Source of the DNA: Thermomonas carbonis
Lineage (GTDB): Bacteria; Pseudomonadota; Gammaproteobacteria; Xanthomonadales; Xanthomonadaceae
NCBI RefSeq assembly: GCF_014396975.1
Contig: NZ_CP060719.1
Coordinates: 2,576,001-2,640,000, forward strand
DNA length: 64,000 bases
Reading direction: 5' to 3'
Below are positions 25,908 to 34,530 of this stretch, in pieces. The notes beneath the pieces are model-generated. The model did no database searches. It was not told where the DNA came from and saw only the letters and a program-made list of their open reading frames with translations. A program made the position numbers and the translations under genes. Numbering within the stretch: position 1 is the first letter of the stretch; every line of letters begins with the position of its first letter.

Positions 25908-26010
25908 TAACGCCTGAGTTAAGCCGGGCCGCTTTGCGGCCTTGGGCAAGTGAAACTTGCAAGAACTTGCACGAGGCCGCGAAGCGGGCTCGGCTTGAAC
26001 GAATTGTTAG
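25908..26010 (-). other. attC 56
   Basis: Type 4, 103 bp. Confidence 0.96.
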
Positions 26011-26576
26011 CCCGTAGCGTTAAGGTGCATGCAGATTCTCGAAAGAACTAAGAGTGCATGCTCAATGTCTGGCGGTGATGTTGTGTTGCGATACCATCGA
26101 AGACGTTTACCTGCACCTTGTGGCTGCGCCCAATAATAGTTGAAGGGAAAGGTTGCTGGTGGAAGCGCTGAATTTGGAACAAGAAACTGATCCGTTAGAT
26201 AAGTCCATTTGAATGGAGCGAGAATTTCGTCCTTGATCTGTTGAACGGATCGTCCTGTGAATGAGATATGAGTTGCGTCTTTGAAAGGTGCATTGCCCCT
26301 GACCGCGATTACCAAGCTGTGCGATTTCCCAAGAATTGCGAGAGCTGGCACTTCATCTATGTAGAAGGTGGTGCCTTGGGTTCGTTCCTGTTCGCACTTG
26401 GTAGTTAGCTCAGAAAAACTGGTTCCGAAGCCTCTGACTTCCCCTGAAGGATTGCCATGCCAAGCATTGCGATTAGTGTGGTAGCAGAAAAGTTTTGAGA
26501 GATAGGCGCCCACTGCATTCTCGTCCTCTATCCGTTCGTAGCTCGATAGCGGTTTGAGTGGCAAGACTTGTGTCAT
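26007..26576 (-). CDS. Hypothetical protein
   Basis: 189 aa, soluble, aromatic-rich and lower in GC than most neighbours. No motif recognised; among the larger cassette genes. Confidence 0.6.
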   Translation of the reverse strand: MTQVLPLKPLSSYERIEDENAVGAYLSKLFCYHTNRNAWHGNPSGEVRGFGTSFSELTTKCEQERTQGTTFYIDEVPALAILGKSHSLVIAVRGNAPFKDATHISFTGRSVQQIKDEILAPFKWTYLTDQFLVPNSALPPATFPFNYYWAQPQGAGKRLRWYRNTTSPPDIEHALLVLSRICMHLNATG

Positions 26577-26582
26577 AAGGGC

Positions 26583-26683
26583 TAACGCCTGAGTTAAGCC
26601 GGGCCGCTGCGCGGAACGGCGGAGTGGTACACGTCACCATGCAGCCGAGCCGCGAAGCGGTCTCGGCTTGAACGAATTGTTAG
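26583..26683 (-). other. attC 57
   Basis: Type 1, 101 bp. Confidence 0.97.
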
Positions 26684-27087
26684 GGCGCACGGAACAATGC
26701 TGGCGCTTTTGCCGTCAACTTTGGCTGTTGAAAGGATGCGAGTCCGTCGACAACCGAAAAGGGTAGGTAGGCCATGAATCGTTGTTCTCCGCGCTGCTCA
26801 ATGTCGATCATAGCGCCGCTTGTGTTGTCTTCAACTGTCGGTGGCTCAAGAAGAATGACGAGGGCTGTGCCCAGCGCCCCGGCGGTGATGCCTTGCTGAA
26901 GTTCGTCAACAAGTGAGCCAAATGATTGCTCTTCTTCTCCTGGTTGGAATGCCGGGAAAAGCTCCTGAACCTGACCGTGAGCGTGCATTAATAGCGCGAA
27001 GCAAGGCACCAGCGACTGCGAGCCAATGAGGCGACCAATGACTGCCTGCGAGATTGAGAGCAGCTGATCTTGACGATGCGTAAGCAA
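26680..27087 (-). CDS. Hypothetical protein
   Basis: 135 aa, TTG start (no ATG fits near the cassette head). Soluble; acidic stretch FQPGEEEQSF mid-protein. Function unknown; start uncertain. Confidence 0.5.
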   Translation of the reverse strand: MLTHRQDQLLSISQAVIGRLIGSQSLVPCFALLMHAHGQVQELFPAFQPGEEEQSFGSLVDELQQGITAGALGTALVILLEPPTVEDNTSGAMIDIEQRGEQRFMAYLPFSVVDGLASFQQPKLTAKAPALFRAP

Positions 27088-27118
27088 GGTTGGAGTCCGT
27101 AAGAAATGGGGTGCGCCC

Positions 27119-27220
27119 TAACGCCTGAGTTAAGCCGGGCCGCTGCGCGGCTTGGCGGGATGGTAAACGCTACCATTTAAGCCGAGCCGCGAAGCGGTCT
27201 CGGCTTGAACGAATTGTTAG
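27119..27220 (-). other. attC 58
   Basis: Type 2, 102 bp. Confidence 0.96.
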
Positions 27221-27444
27221 GCCGCAGCGATGGACGCAATTGCCCCAATCTCCGTCAAGTCATTCACTAGCTGCTGTGCCATCGAGTTGTCTGAAACGTA
27301 GACACGTTGAGTCTCACCACTAAGTACACCATCCGTTATCGCCTTACCCTGGACAAGGTCTATGCCGGTAGCGGCCCTGATGATGTTCGTACATGCAACC
27401 TTGTTGAACCCAACTTGCCAGCCTTGGATCTCGACGATTGTCAT
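27217..27444 (-). CDS. Ribosomal L7/L12 C-terminal-domain-like protein
   Basis: 75 aa from MTIVEIQGWQVGFNKVACTN. Pattern (TNIIRAATGIDLVQGKAITDGV ... LVNDLTEIGAIASI) resembles the factor-binding C-terminal domain of L7/L12 standing alone. Whether it binds translation factors is unknown. Confidence 0.55.
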   Translation of the reverse strand: MTIVEIQGWQVGFNKVACTNIIRAATGIDLVQGKAITDGVLSGETQRVYVSDNSMAQQLVNDLTEIGAIASIAAA

Positions 27445-27452
27445 ATGCGGCC

Positions 27453-27553
27453 TAACGCCTGAGTTAAGCCGGACCGCTGCGCGGAACGGCGGAGTGGTAC
27501 ACGTCACCATGCAGCCGAGCCGCGAAGCGGTCTCGGCTTGAACGAATTGTTAG
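27453..27553 (-). other. attC 59
   Basis: Type 1, 101 bp. Confidence 0.97.
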
Positions 27554-27569
27554 GCCGCACCTGCGTGAC

Positions 27570-27737
27570 TCATGCCGCCTTTGCCTGGGCAATGCACAAC
27601 TGAAGCTTGGCTAGGAATTCTTCAGCCTCACTCTCACTCATGTCCAGCGGGTCACCATTTGAAGCAACAGCGACAATGCAAATGGCGGATCCGTCGAACC
27701 AGACGTCCAAGCGGTCTTTTGTAGGTGATTGCGTCAT
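27570..27737 (-). CDS. 55-aa hypothetical protein
   Basis: Short gene filling a small cassette: MTQSPTKDRLDVWFDGSAIC at the start, LDMSESEAEEFLAKLQLCI near the end, TGA stop. AAGGATCC lies just upstream. Acidic C-terminal helix. Below the usual ORF size cut, but no better gene fits the cassette. Confidence 0.6.
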   Translation of the reverse strand: MTQSPTKDRLDVWFDGSAICIVAVASNGDPLDMSESEAEEFLAKLQLCIAQAKAA

Positions 27738-27753
27738 GGATCCTTCTGCGGCC

Positions 27754-27854
27754 TAACGCCTGAGTTAAGCCGGACCGCTGCGCGGAACGGCGGAGTGGTA
27801 CACGTCACCATGCAGCCGAGCCGCGAAGCGGTCTCGGCTTGAACGAATTGTTAG
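27754..27854 (-). other. attC 60
   Basis: Type 1, 101 bp. Confidence 0.97.
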
Positions 27855-27862
27855 ACCAACGC

Positions 27863-28171
27863 CTAACGTAGCTGACGAACCCCAACGGCCTTGTCAGTGC
27901 CCTCGACTTTCATCTTCCAGCCTCCACTCGTTTGAAAGATGATGACGTCAGGGGAGTAGGCGTAGTGATAGTGATAGTGGTACTCGGTCTGCAGCCAAAT
28001 CTGACCGTTCTGGAGCTTTATTACGGTCTCGCCTTCCCATCCTTCGAACTCACCATCGATCTGTGATTCGATGACGTCTTGGGCTTGAGCCGCAGTTGGG
28101 TGCAGGAGAGTGACAAAGCCTACAGACATTGACAGTGCGAGTAGAAGGACTGTTCTTTGTATGACCTGCAT
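27863..28171 (-). CDS. Small secreted protein with His/Tyr-rich strand
   Basis: 102 aa. Signal peptide to about residue 30 (TAAQAQD). FEGWEGETVIKLQNGQIW and TEYHYHYHYAYSPDV are distinctive, with alternating Tyr/His that could bind metal. Similar periplasmic proteins are known from other Gram-negatives; function unknown. Confidence 0.7.
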   Translation of the reverse strand: MQVIQRTVLLLALSMSVGFVTLLHPTAAQAQDVIESQIDGEFEGWEGETVIKLQNGQIWLQTEYHYHYHYAYSPDVIIFQTSGGWKMKVEGTDKAVGVRQLR

Positions 28172-28190
28172 GACTTTCCCCTAGTTGGTC

Positions 28191-28292
28191 TAACGCCTGA
28201 GTTAAGACGGACCGCTTTGCGGAACGGCGGCGTGCTACACGCTAGCACGCAAGCCGAGCCGCGAAGCGGTCTCGGCTTGAACGAATTGTTAG
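28191..28292 (-). other. attC 61
   Basis: Type 5, 102 bp. Confidence 0.96.
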
Positions 28293-28657
28293 CGCCGGCC
28301 GCCACTACGAACCGCGTTTAGCTGGCTTTTAAACCAAGAGCTGCTCGATACCGGAGCTGTCTTGCCACAGCGTACCTGGTAGGGCTTGCCCGACATGCTG
28401 CTCTTTGTGGCGGCAAGTTCAATGAATGACTCGGTGGTCGTTACCAAGCGCTTCTTCAGCAGGTAATCATACTTGCGCTGCAGGTGCTCGCTCGCTTTCT
28501 GGGCATTGTGCCAAGATCCGTTGCGGGAGAACTCACAGTTGGATTGCTTCAGGGCGGCAAAGAGCTGGCCCACTTCTTGGGTCGTCTTTGCCGACGGCGT
28601 CTGAGCGATCGCGCCGCCTGCAAATAGAAGTAAAAGTGTGAGTGCTGGGATCTTCAT
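28289..28657 (-). CDS. Secreted DUF5329-like protein (paralogue)
   Basis: 122 aa with signal peptide to about residue 18. Very similar to 2848-3213 throughout (NCEFSRNGSWHNAQKASEHL; SSMSGKPYQVRCGK) but in a cassette with a different attC type, so the two were acquired separately or one site was exchanged. Confidence 0.75.
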   Translation of the reverse strand: MKIPALTLLLLFAGGAIAQTPSAKTTQEVGQLFAALKQSNCEFSRNGSWHNAQKASEHLQRKYDYLLKKRLVTTTESFIELAATKSSMSGKPYQVRCGKTAPVSSSSWFKSQLNAVRSGGRR

Positions 28658-28669
28658 GGAGTAAGGCGC

Positions 28670-28770
28670 TAACGCCTGAGTTAAGCCGGACCGCTGCGCG
28701 GAACGGCGGAGTGGTACACGTCACCATGCAGCCGAGCCGCGAAGCGGTCTCGGCTTGAACGAATTGTTAG
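28670..28770 (-). other. attC 62
   Basis: Type 1, 101 bp. Confidence 0.97.
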
Positions 28771-29261
28771 GGCGCAATCTGGATTGTTACCGGCACATCA
28801 ATCATGGCCCAGATTTGATCCATTTGCGCGTTGGTCACTGCAATGCAGCCGTCAGTCCAGTCGTAGCGCTGAAGAACGTCAGGAGAGTAGCTGGAGCTAT
28901 TGGGTTGGCCGTGAATCATGATGTCGCCGCCTGGCGATACACCAAGCTCCCTGGCGTGCTTTTTGTCTTGGGCGTTCGGATACGAGACGTGGATTGACAG
29001 GTAGTACTGGCTGTTCGGGTTCTTGTAATCGAGGACGTAGCGGCCCTCCGGGGTTCTCTTGTCACCCTCACGCTCCTTGTGACCAACGGGCGAACGGCCC
29101 AAAGAGATCGGGAACGTTGCTAGGAGTTCTTTCCCGTCATATAGGAACATTTGCCGTGCGGCCTTGTGCACGTAGACGAAGGTCGCCTTCTGCGGCGGCG
29201 GCGGGGTGGCACCGACCGAAAGGCTTGCGAATAGGGCGATGAGTAGACAGGGAACCTTCAT
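28767..29261 (-). CDS. L,D-transpeptidase (YkuD/ErfK domain)
   Basis: 164 aa from MKVPCLLIALF; signal peptide to about residue 18. YkuD domain: HKAARQMFLYDG at the start, RTPEGRYVLDY, then IMIHGQPN and the catalytic block TDGCIAVTN with the nucleophile Cys (the usual SxGC reads TDGC). Would cross-link or modify peptidoglycan in the periplasm. Confidence 0.93.
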   Translation of the reverse strand: MKVPCLLIALFASLSVGATPPPPQKATFVYVHKAARQMFLYDGKELLATFPISLGRSPVGHKEREGDKRTPEGRYVLDYKNPNSQYYLSIHVSYPNAQDKKHARELGVSPGGDIMIHGQPNSSSYSPDVLQRYDWTDGCIAVTNAQMDQIWAMIDVPVTIQIAP

Positions 29262-29269
29262 TTGCGCCC

Positions 29270-29372
29270 TAACGCCTGAGTTAAGCCGGGCCGCTTTGCG
29301 GCCTTGGGCAAGTGAAACTTGCAAGAACTTGCACGAGGCCGCGAAGCGGGCTCGGCTTGAACGAATTGTTAG
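29270..29372 (-). other. attC 63
   Basis: Type 4, 103 bp. Confidence 0.96.
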
Positions 29373-29583
29373 ACCGGTGCCAGCCGTGGCTTTTGACCAA
29401 GAACCCGTGAACAGAGCCAAGTGTAGAACTGACGATCGCTCTTTGCGAACTGCTGACCCCAGAAGCGGAGTGCCGGCCGCTCTAGCCGGCACGGAGTTTG
29501 TGGCGAGGATCGAATGCCTGAAACAGGCGAGGGCCCGGCTCCGAGCTTTGCGCTTGTTGACCGGCATTTTCTCTGGACCGGTC
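29373..29583. repeat. ORF-less cassette insert, family A
   Basis: 211 nt; slightly shorter copy, hairpin kept. Confidence 0.85.
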
Positions 29584-29684
29584 TAACGCCTGAGTTAAGC
29601 CGGACCGCTGCGCGGAACGGCGGAGTGGTACACGTCACCATGCAGCCGAGCCGCGAAGCGGTCTCGGCTTGAACGAATTGTTAG
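29584..29684 (-). other. attC 64
   Basis: Type 1, 101 bp. Confidence 0.97.
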
Positions 29685-30046
29685 CCCCCAACTGCGGGAA
29701 CTTTGTGAATTGACCCGTTCCCTTGGCGGTCACACTTAAGCACGTAGTTCTCACCTGCAGTAAAGTTGAATACAAGTTTCATGCTGCCATCAAAGACAAA
29801 ATAATTCGGACACGTGTAGTAGATGGAACGCGTTCCACGAGCCACATAGATGTGAAGTCCATTCCCGTCAATATCTTGGTCATCCACGCTGAGTATGCCG
29901 TACCCCCAGTTGGGATCTGTCTGTTGCTGTTCTGCTAGCAGTGTCAGTGATGCGTAGTTCTCGCCGGGCGTTCGTTTAGCTGAGATCAGCATAGAGCTGC
30001 AGCCTAGTACGAAGAATGGAGCTAGCAAGAGCGATGCATGTCTCAT
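29681..30046 (-). CDS. Putative lipoprotein
   Basis: 121 aa. Lipobox FFVLGC at about residues 11-16. Mature part has YYTCPNYFVFDGSMKLVF; function unknown. Confidence 0.65.
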   Translation of the reverse strand: MRHASLLLAPFFVLGCSSMLISAKRTPGENYASLTLLAEQQQTDPNWGYGILSVDDQDIDGNGLHIYVARGTRSIYYTCPNYFVFDGSMKLVFNFTAGENYVLKCDRQGNGSIHKVPAVGG

Positions 30047-30053
30047 TGGGGGC

Positions 30054-30156
30054 TAACGCCTGAGTTAAGCCGGGCCGCTTTGCGGCCTTGGGCAAGTGAA
30101 ACTTGCAAGAACTTGCACGAGGCCGCGAAGCGGGCTCGGCTTGAACGAGTTGTTAG
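30054..30156 (-). other. attC 65
   Basis: Type 4, 103 bp; ends GAGTTGTTAG. Confidence 0.96.
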
Positions 30157-30375
30157 ACCGGTGCCAGCCGTGGCTTTTGACCAAGAACCCATGAACTGGG
30201 CCAAGTCTAGACCTGACGATCGCTCTTTGCGAAGTGCTGAACCCAGAAACGGAGTGCCGGCCGCTCTAGCCGGCACGGAGTTTGTGGCGACGATCAAAGG
30301 CCTGAGACAAGCGAGGGAAGAACAAACCCAACTTGGCGTGACGCTTGTTGACCGGCAGTTGTTTCTGGACCGGTC
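30157..30375. repeat. ORF-less cassette insert, family A
   Basis: 219 nt; hairpin kept (7-base loop). Confidence 0.85.
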
Positions 30376-30478
30376 TAACGCCTGAGTTAAGCCGGGCCGC
30401 TTTGCGGCCTTGGGCAAGTGAAACTCAATGGTACTTGCACGAGGCCGCGAAGCGGGCTCGGCTTGAACGAATTGTTAG
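30376..30478 (-). other. attC 66
   Basis: Type 4, 103 bp. Confidence 0.96.
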
Positions 30479-30490
30479 ACCTGCCAACAG

Positions 30491-30856
30491 TTATCCCCGC
30501 CACTCAAACTCAATGGGAAACGTGTGGCGGCAAGCCGTGCGCCGTGAAGGGTAGCGCCATTTAGAGAGGGCAGAAACGATTGACTCGTCATATCCGCTGG
30601 GCTTCCCGCGACTGCGGCCGATCGGATGCCAAGTTGCAGAAGTGATCTCGGGTAACTCCACCAGTCCTGTCGCCAGGATTGTGAGGGAGATTTCCACCTG
30701 TCCGGGGAACTCGTTATGCAAGCGGCGTGGAAGCTCGGGTGCAACGAAAAACACCGGCGCGAGATTAGAAGTGCATTCTTGCATCGGTTCTTTGCCTGTT
30801 GATGCGCCGGACGCCGCGCCTAGCAGTAGAGCGCAAAAAGAGCAGAGAACTTTCAT
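30491..30856 (-). CDS. Secreted TonB-C-terminal-like protein
   Basis: 121 aa from MKVLCSFCALL; signal peptide. VEISLTILATGLVELPEI and FDESIVSALSKWRYPS-like text (here YDESIVSALSKWRYPS) follow the TonB C-terminal-domain pattern, but there is no transmembrane anchor or proline linker, so it is not a functional TonB by itself. Confidence 0.65.
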   Translation of the reverse strand: MKVLCSFCALLLGAASGASTGKEPMQECTSNLAPVFFVAPELPRRLHNEFPGQVEISLTILATGLVELPEITSATWHPIGRSRGKPSGYDESIVSALSKWRYPSRRTACRHTFPIEFEWRG

Positions 30857-30864
30857 GGCAGGTC

Positions 30865-30965
30865 TAACGCCTGAGTTAAGCCGGACCGCTGCGCGGAACG
30901 GCGGAGTGGTACACGTCACCATGCAGCCGAGCCGCGAAGCGGTCTCGGCTTGAACGAATTGTTAG
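30865..30965 (-). other. attC 67
   Basis: Type 1, 101 bp. Confidence 0.97.
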
Positions 30966-31405
30966 CCCGCAGCCTCACATGCTTCACTGATCTTTACTTG
31001 GTACTCGATTACAGCTGACTCTTGAGTGATCTCTGTCTTGCTGCATTGAATCAGGAACGGTCTCTTTGCGCCCGCAGGAATAGGGCCAATGAGTCGCGTT
31101 TCACACTCGTTGATTTGTGACCCTGGCTTTCCAATCGTTGCGGAAATTACAGCATCACGCCACTCGAGGTTTGAAGAATTGTGGGCCACGCCAAAGATGG
31201 CTACTTGATCCACGTCTGGCACGAAATTGTGCCTTTCAATAGCGAGTCCTGCCGGTGCGGTCTTGCAGGGGGCGTGTACAGGAGCGGTGGATTGCATGTC
31301 CTTCATGTACTGCCTCTCCGCGTACCACATGAAGCCGAAAACGGTGGCCGCAATGAGTGCGATCGTAATTATTGCGCTGAGTACGGAGATGAGAAGTTGC
31401 TTCAT
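30962..31405 (-). CDS. Membrane-anchored periplasmic protein
   Basis: 147 aa from MKQLLISVLSAI. One N-terminal helix (residues 4-27) then a beta-rich domain with VAIFGVAHNSSNLEWRDAVI, an Ig-like strand pattern. Function unknown. Confidence 0.6.
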   Translation of the reverse strand: MKQLLISVLSAIITIALIAATVFGFMWYAERQYMKDMQSTAPVHAPCKTAPAGLAIERHNFVPDVDQVAIFGVAHNSSNLEWRDAVISATIGKPGSQINECETRLIGPIPAGAKRPFLIQCSKTEITQESAVIEYQVKISEACEAAG

Positions 31406-31411
31406 GCGGGC

Positions 31412-31518
31412 TAACGCCTGAGTTAAGCCGAAACGCGTAGTGGAGGTAAAAACATGGCAAGCTTTTCCTGCCATGTTTTTGCCGTAACGAAGCGGTTTCG
31501 GCTTGAACGAATTGTTAG
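31412..31518 (-). other. attC 68
   Basis: Type 6, 107 bp. Confidence 0.96.
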
Positions 31519-31667
31519 GCCAGCGTTTTAGGCGACGAGACCGCACATGCGACGGCTTGCGCGTGCAGCACCGAGAGAACCAAAGCAGCGACGAAACAAA
31601 GATGTTGCCGAAGGGACTGAACCACACGGTTGCACAGAGTAGCCGAAATTTGCCCGAAGTCCGACGC

Positions 31668-31949
31668 CTAGTTTTGGACGCGGAAATTGGCGAACAGCGC
31701 CCACGCGATGAGCGTCGCAGAAATCCCCCACGCTCCGGAAAGCACCGCGGCCCCTGTCTCGGAGATCGGACCTACGAGATCGGAGAGCAGCGCGTAGGGG
31801 AAATAGAGAACTTTGAGGGTGATGTCGTGCCAAGCGGGCAGTGTGCAGCCCTCAGTGTAGAAGCAGGATATCGACGAATACACCAAATACCGAAGACCAG
31901 AGTTGTGCAGGAATGCGGTGATCACTCCGATGCTGCATAAAAATGGCAC
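31668..31949 (-). CDS. Small membrane protein, function unknown
   Basis: 93 aa, GTG start. Hydrophobic N-terminal half and a C-terminal helix (about residues 66-86). The 149 nt between its stop and attC 68 hold no recognisable feature. Confidence 0.5.
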   Translation of the reverse strand: MPFLCSIGVITAFLHNSGLRYLVYSSISCFYTEGCTLPAWHDITLKVLYFPYALLSDLVGPISETGAAVLSGAWGISATLIAWALFANFRVQN

Positions 31950-31966
31950 GTGCTTTTTGATGGGCC

Positions 31967-32069
31967 TAACGCCTGAGTTAAGCCGGGCCGATTTGCGGCC
32001 TTGGGCAGGTGAAAATATATAGCACTTGCACGAGGCCGCGAAGCGGGCTCGGCTTGAACGAATTGTTAG
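31967..32069 (-). other. attC 69
   Basis: Type 4 variant, 103 bp. Confidence 0.95.
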
Positions 32070-32274
32070 CGCGACGCCCTTTCTGGAGCCCCGCTTTCAG
32101 TTGCGCATCATCCGATTGGCCTGTGGTCGGCTGCTTTCCTGGATGATCGGGCAGGGCGCGATGGAGTTGCCACCGAAGCCCGCCGTCAAGCGGAGCGAAA
32201 GCAATTCACGCGGTCCCACGCGGACGCGCACTGTCGCCGAAGCCCGTGGCCAAGCTTTGTGTGAACTTGAGCGC
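32070..32274. other. ORF-less cassette insert, singleton
   Basis: 205 nt, unlike families A-D in sequence but of the same size. No convincing gene; ends share GTTAGCGC/GCGCTAAC. Confidence 0.6.
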
Positions 32275-32376
32275 TAACGCCTGAGTTAAGACGGACCGCT
32301 TTGCGGAACGGCGGCGTGCTACACGCTAGCACGCAAGCCGAGCCGCGAAGCGGTCTCGGCTTGAACGAATTGTTAG
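32275..32376 (-). other. attC 70
   Basis: Type 5, 102 bp. Confidence 0.96.
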
Positions 32377-32663
32377 GCGCGCCCATGCACAAAGAACTTA
32401 CGCGCCTCCGGGTGGAACGATTCAATCAATGCTGGCTCGCTGCGGTCCTGGCGAGACCAGATTGACCATATCGACTCTCCAGCAGCGTCAGCAATGTCTG
32501 GATCAACCGATTGATCTTGAACAAGTTGCAGAAGAGCCGCCTCAGCCTCCGGCTCATCGTATTCACCAAGATCCATTGCTGCATCATGACGGTCGCCGAA
32601 CGGCGCTGCCTGATTTAGCACAACCGTTATCAAACCCGCCGGCTGATTGGTCTTGGCAGTCAC
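32373..32663 (-). CDS. Small HEAT-like hypothetical protein
   Basis: 96 aa, GTG start after AGGAATC. YDEPEAEAALLQLVQDQSVDPDIADAAGESI resembles one helical HEAT-type repeat. Function unknown. Confidence 0.6.
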   Translation of the reverse strand: MTAKTNQPAGLITVVLNQAAPFGDRHDAAMDLGEYDEPEAEAALLQLVQDQSVDPDIADAAGESIWSIWSRQDRSEPALIESFHPEARKFFVHGRA

Positions 32664-32687
32664 GACTAGAAGATTCCTGTGCGCGCC

Positions 32688-32789
32688 TAACGCCTGAGTT
32701 AAGCCGGACCGCTGCGCGGCACGGCGTGATGGTACGCGTCACCATTTAAGCCGAGCCGCGAAGCGGTCTCGGCTTGAACGAATTGTTAG
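32688..32789 (-). other. attC 71
   Basis: Type 2, 102 bp. Confidence 0.96.
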
Positions 32790-33288
32790 GCGCGCGCCAC
32801 TGAAGCTTGATTGATTCCGTATGCGCTCCATCTGATTCCAGTCGATCGATTAAGCCAATGCATATATCTTGCAGAATCAAAAGCAATGGCACAGCAGTTT
32901 CTCTACGGTGCCTGAGGAAATTCAGTGCCTCATAGAACTTCGATTCCGTGTCAAGGCGCGAGAACGGCTGCTCTACGTAATGGTGCATCACCTCGTTACG
33001 ATATTTGACGATTTGCGTCCAATCTCGGTCTAGCAGTTCTGGATGGCTTGAGTCGACGTGCTCTTTCAGCTTTTGAATCAAAGGGCCGAGTGTGTTCTTT
33101 GAGTCTAGGTAGAGCCTCCAGTTGGAAGGGTCTTCACCAGCAAGGCTGGCGTCTTTCCCGGGCGGAATTAGATGAGGCAGCATCATCTTAAGTCTTGCCT
33201 CAATTCCTTGGAAAACATAAACACACCTTCCAAGCTCCGCGAAAAGTAGCTCGTGTTGCTTTGAAGTTGGGATCCAAACTTTGCTCAT
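32746..33288 (-). CDS. HEPN-like helical protein with attC-encoded tail
   Basis: 180 aa, all-helical. VKYRNEVMHHYVEQPF gives a HEPN-type R-N-x3-H motif. The reading frame has no stop before the attC and ends 13 residues inside it ([14 protein letters not shown] tail). Possible nuclease of a defence or toxin type; inference from the motif only. Confidence 0.6.
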   Translation of the reverse strand: MSKVWIPTSKQHELLFAELGRCVYVFQGIEARLKMMLPHLIPPGKDASLAGEDPSNWRLYLDSKNTLGPLIQKLKEHVDSSHPELLDRDWTQIVKYRNEVMHHYVEQPFSRLDTESKFYEALNFLRHRRETAVPLLLILQDICIGLIDRLESDGAHTESIKLQWRAPNNSFKPRPLRGSA

Positions 33289-33299
33289 CGATAAGCGCC

Positions 33300-33401
33300 T
33301 AACGCCTGAGTTAAGCCGGGCCGCTTTGCGGCTTTGGGCGAGTGAAGATCATAGCGACTTACACGAGCCGCGAAGCGGTCTCGGCTTGAACGATTAGTTA
33401 T
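33300..33401 (-). other. attC 72 (GTTAT end)
   Basis: Type 4 variant, 102 bp; ends CGATTAGTTAT, the most altered right arm in the array. Confidence 0.92.
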
Positions 33402-33607
33402 GCGCCTGATTCAGTCGGTGAACCCGGCGGGCTGAAGCGATCTTAAGCCCGCGAAGATCGGGATGCGAAGGTCACTTCACGAAGGCCAGGTTGGTTGGTG
33501 GCCAGTAAAGCCAACACTGTCAGCTGCATTGCACGATCAATTGGGGACTTCAGATCGCATGGCTGATGGATTCAAGCCGAAGAAGCGCGGTTACGGGTGA
33601 CCACGCA
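33402..33607. repeat. ORF-less cassette insert, family D
   Basis: 206 nt; close copy of 22228-22433. Confidence 0.8.
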
Positions 33608-33710
33608 TAACGCCTGAGTTAAGCCGGAGCGCTTTGCGGCCGCGGCGATGGTTGAATCTTACGACCATTTCCGCGGCCGCGAAGCGGTCTCGGCTTGAAC
33701 GAATTGTTAG
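33608..33710 (-). other. attC 73
   Basis: Type 7, 103 bp; identical to attC 34. Confidence 0.96.
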
Positions 33711-34102
33711 ATGCCATGCCCTGTTCGCGAGAAGAGAAAGCCTTCTTGGTTGTCGATGTTGCAAACAAGGTCTTGGCTATCAGTTCTAGTGCAATGAATT
33801 TCAGCAGGCCCGACTTGGCGGCCGTTCTCGCACTCTCCGACTTTGAGGTTGAAGTCAATCTTCTCTCGGCTGGTGTCTACTGTTCCGGCCTGACTACAGG
33901 TTGTAGGAGCTGAATTTGGGTTCGGGTAGTAGATCGTTCGCGTGGCATAAATCCCATTGCTGCACATGGTCAGCGTGTTCCTGGCCAAGTCCACTCGATC
34001 TATTGTGTGCTTCCAGCACTCTTCCTTGGCCACCTTCTGAGCGACAGAGGAACATCCTGAAGCGGATAGGACGAATACTGCAAATGCGAAGTACTTGAGC
34101 AT
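33707..34102 (-). CDS. Putative lipoprotein (second copy of 15115-15510)
   Basis: 131 aa, same protein as 15115-15510. The duplication spans one whole cassette including the type 7 attC, as expected for cassette excision and reinsertion or for copying from the same source. Confidence 0.7.
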   Translation of the reverse strand: MLKYFAFAVFVLSASGCSSVAQKVAKEECWKHTIDRVDLARNTLTMCSNGIYATRTIYYPNPNSAPTTCSQAGTVDTSREKIDFNLKVGECENGRQVGPAEIHCTRTDSQDLVCNIDNQEGFLFSRTGHGI

Positions 34103-34108
34103 GGCATC

Positions 34109-34211
34109 TAACGCCTGAGTTAAGCCGCACCGATTTGCGGCGTTGTGCGAGTCAAGATTAGCAAGACTTGCACGACGCCGCGAAGCGGTGTCGGCTTGGA
34201 CGAATTGTTAT
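34109..34211 (-). other. attC 74 (GTTAT end)
   Basis: Type 3, 103 bp; core GTTATGC. Confidence 0.94.
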
Positions 34212-34429
34212 GCAGCGTCTGAGAGTAGGCGAAGCAACGCGGATGAAGCGATCTTAGGCCCGCGAAGATCGGGACGCGAGAGTCACTTCACGAAAGCCAA
34301 GGCGGTGAGCGGCCCGAAACCGCTGTTGCCAATGAACACATGCATTGAGCCAACAACAGGCTGACAACTTGCAAGGCAATCAGAGCTGCCCACAAAAAAA
34401 TCGAAAAGCTCTTTGCGTTTGACCGCGCA
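34212..34429. repeat. ORF-less cassette insert, family D
   Basis: 218 nt; diverged copy sharing the left block (AAGCGATCTTAGGCCCGCG) and the right block (AAAAAAATCGAAAAGCTCTT). Confidence 0.75.
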
Positions 34430-34530
34430 TAACGCCTGAGTTAAGCCGGGCCGCTGCGCGGAACGGCGGAGTGGTACACGTCACCATGCAGCCGAGCCGC
34501 GAAGCGGTCTCGGCTTGAACGAATTGTTAG
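34430..34530 (-). other. attC 75
   Basis: Type 1, 101 bp. Confidence 0.97.
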
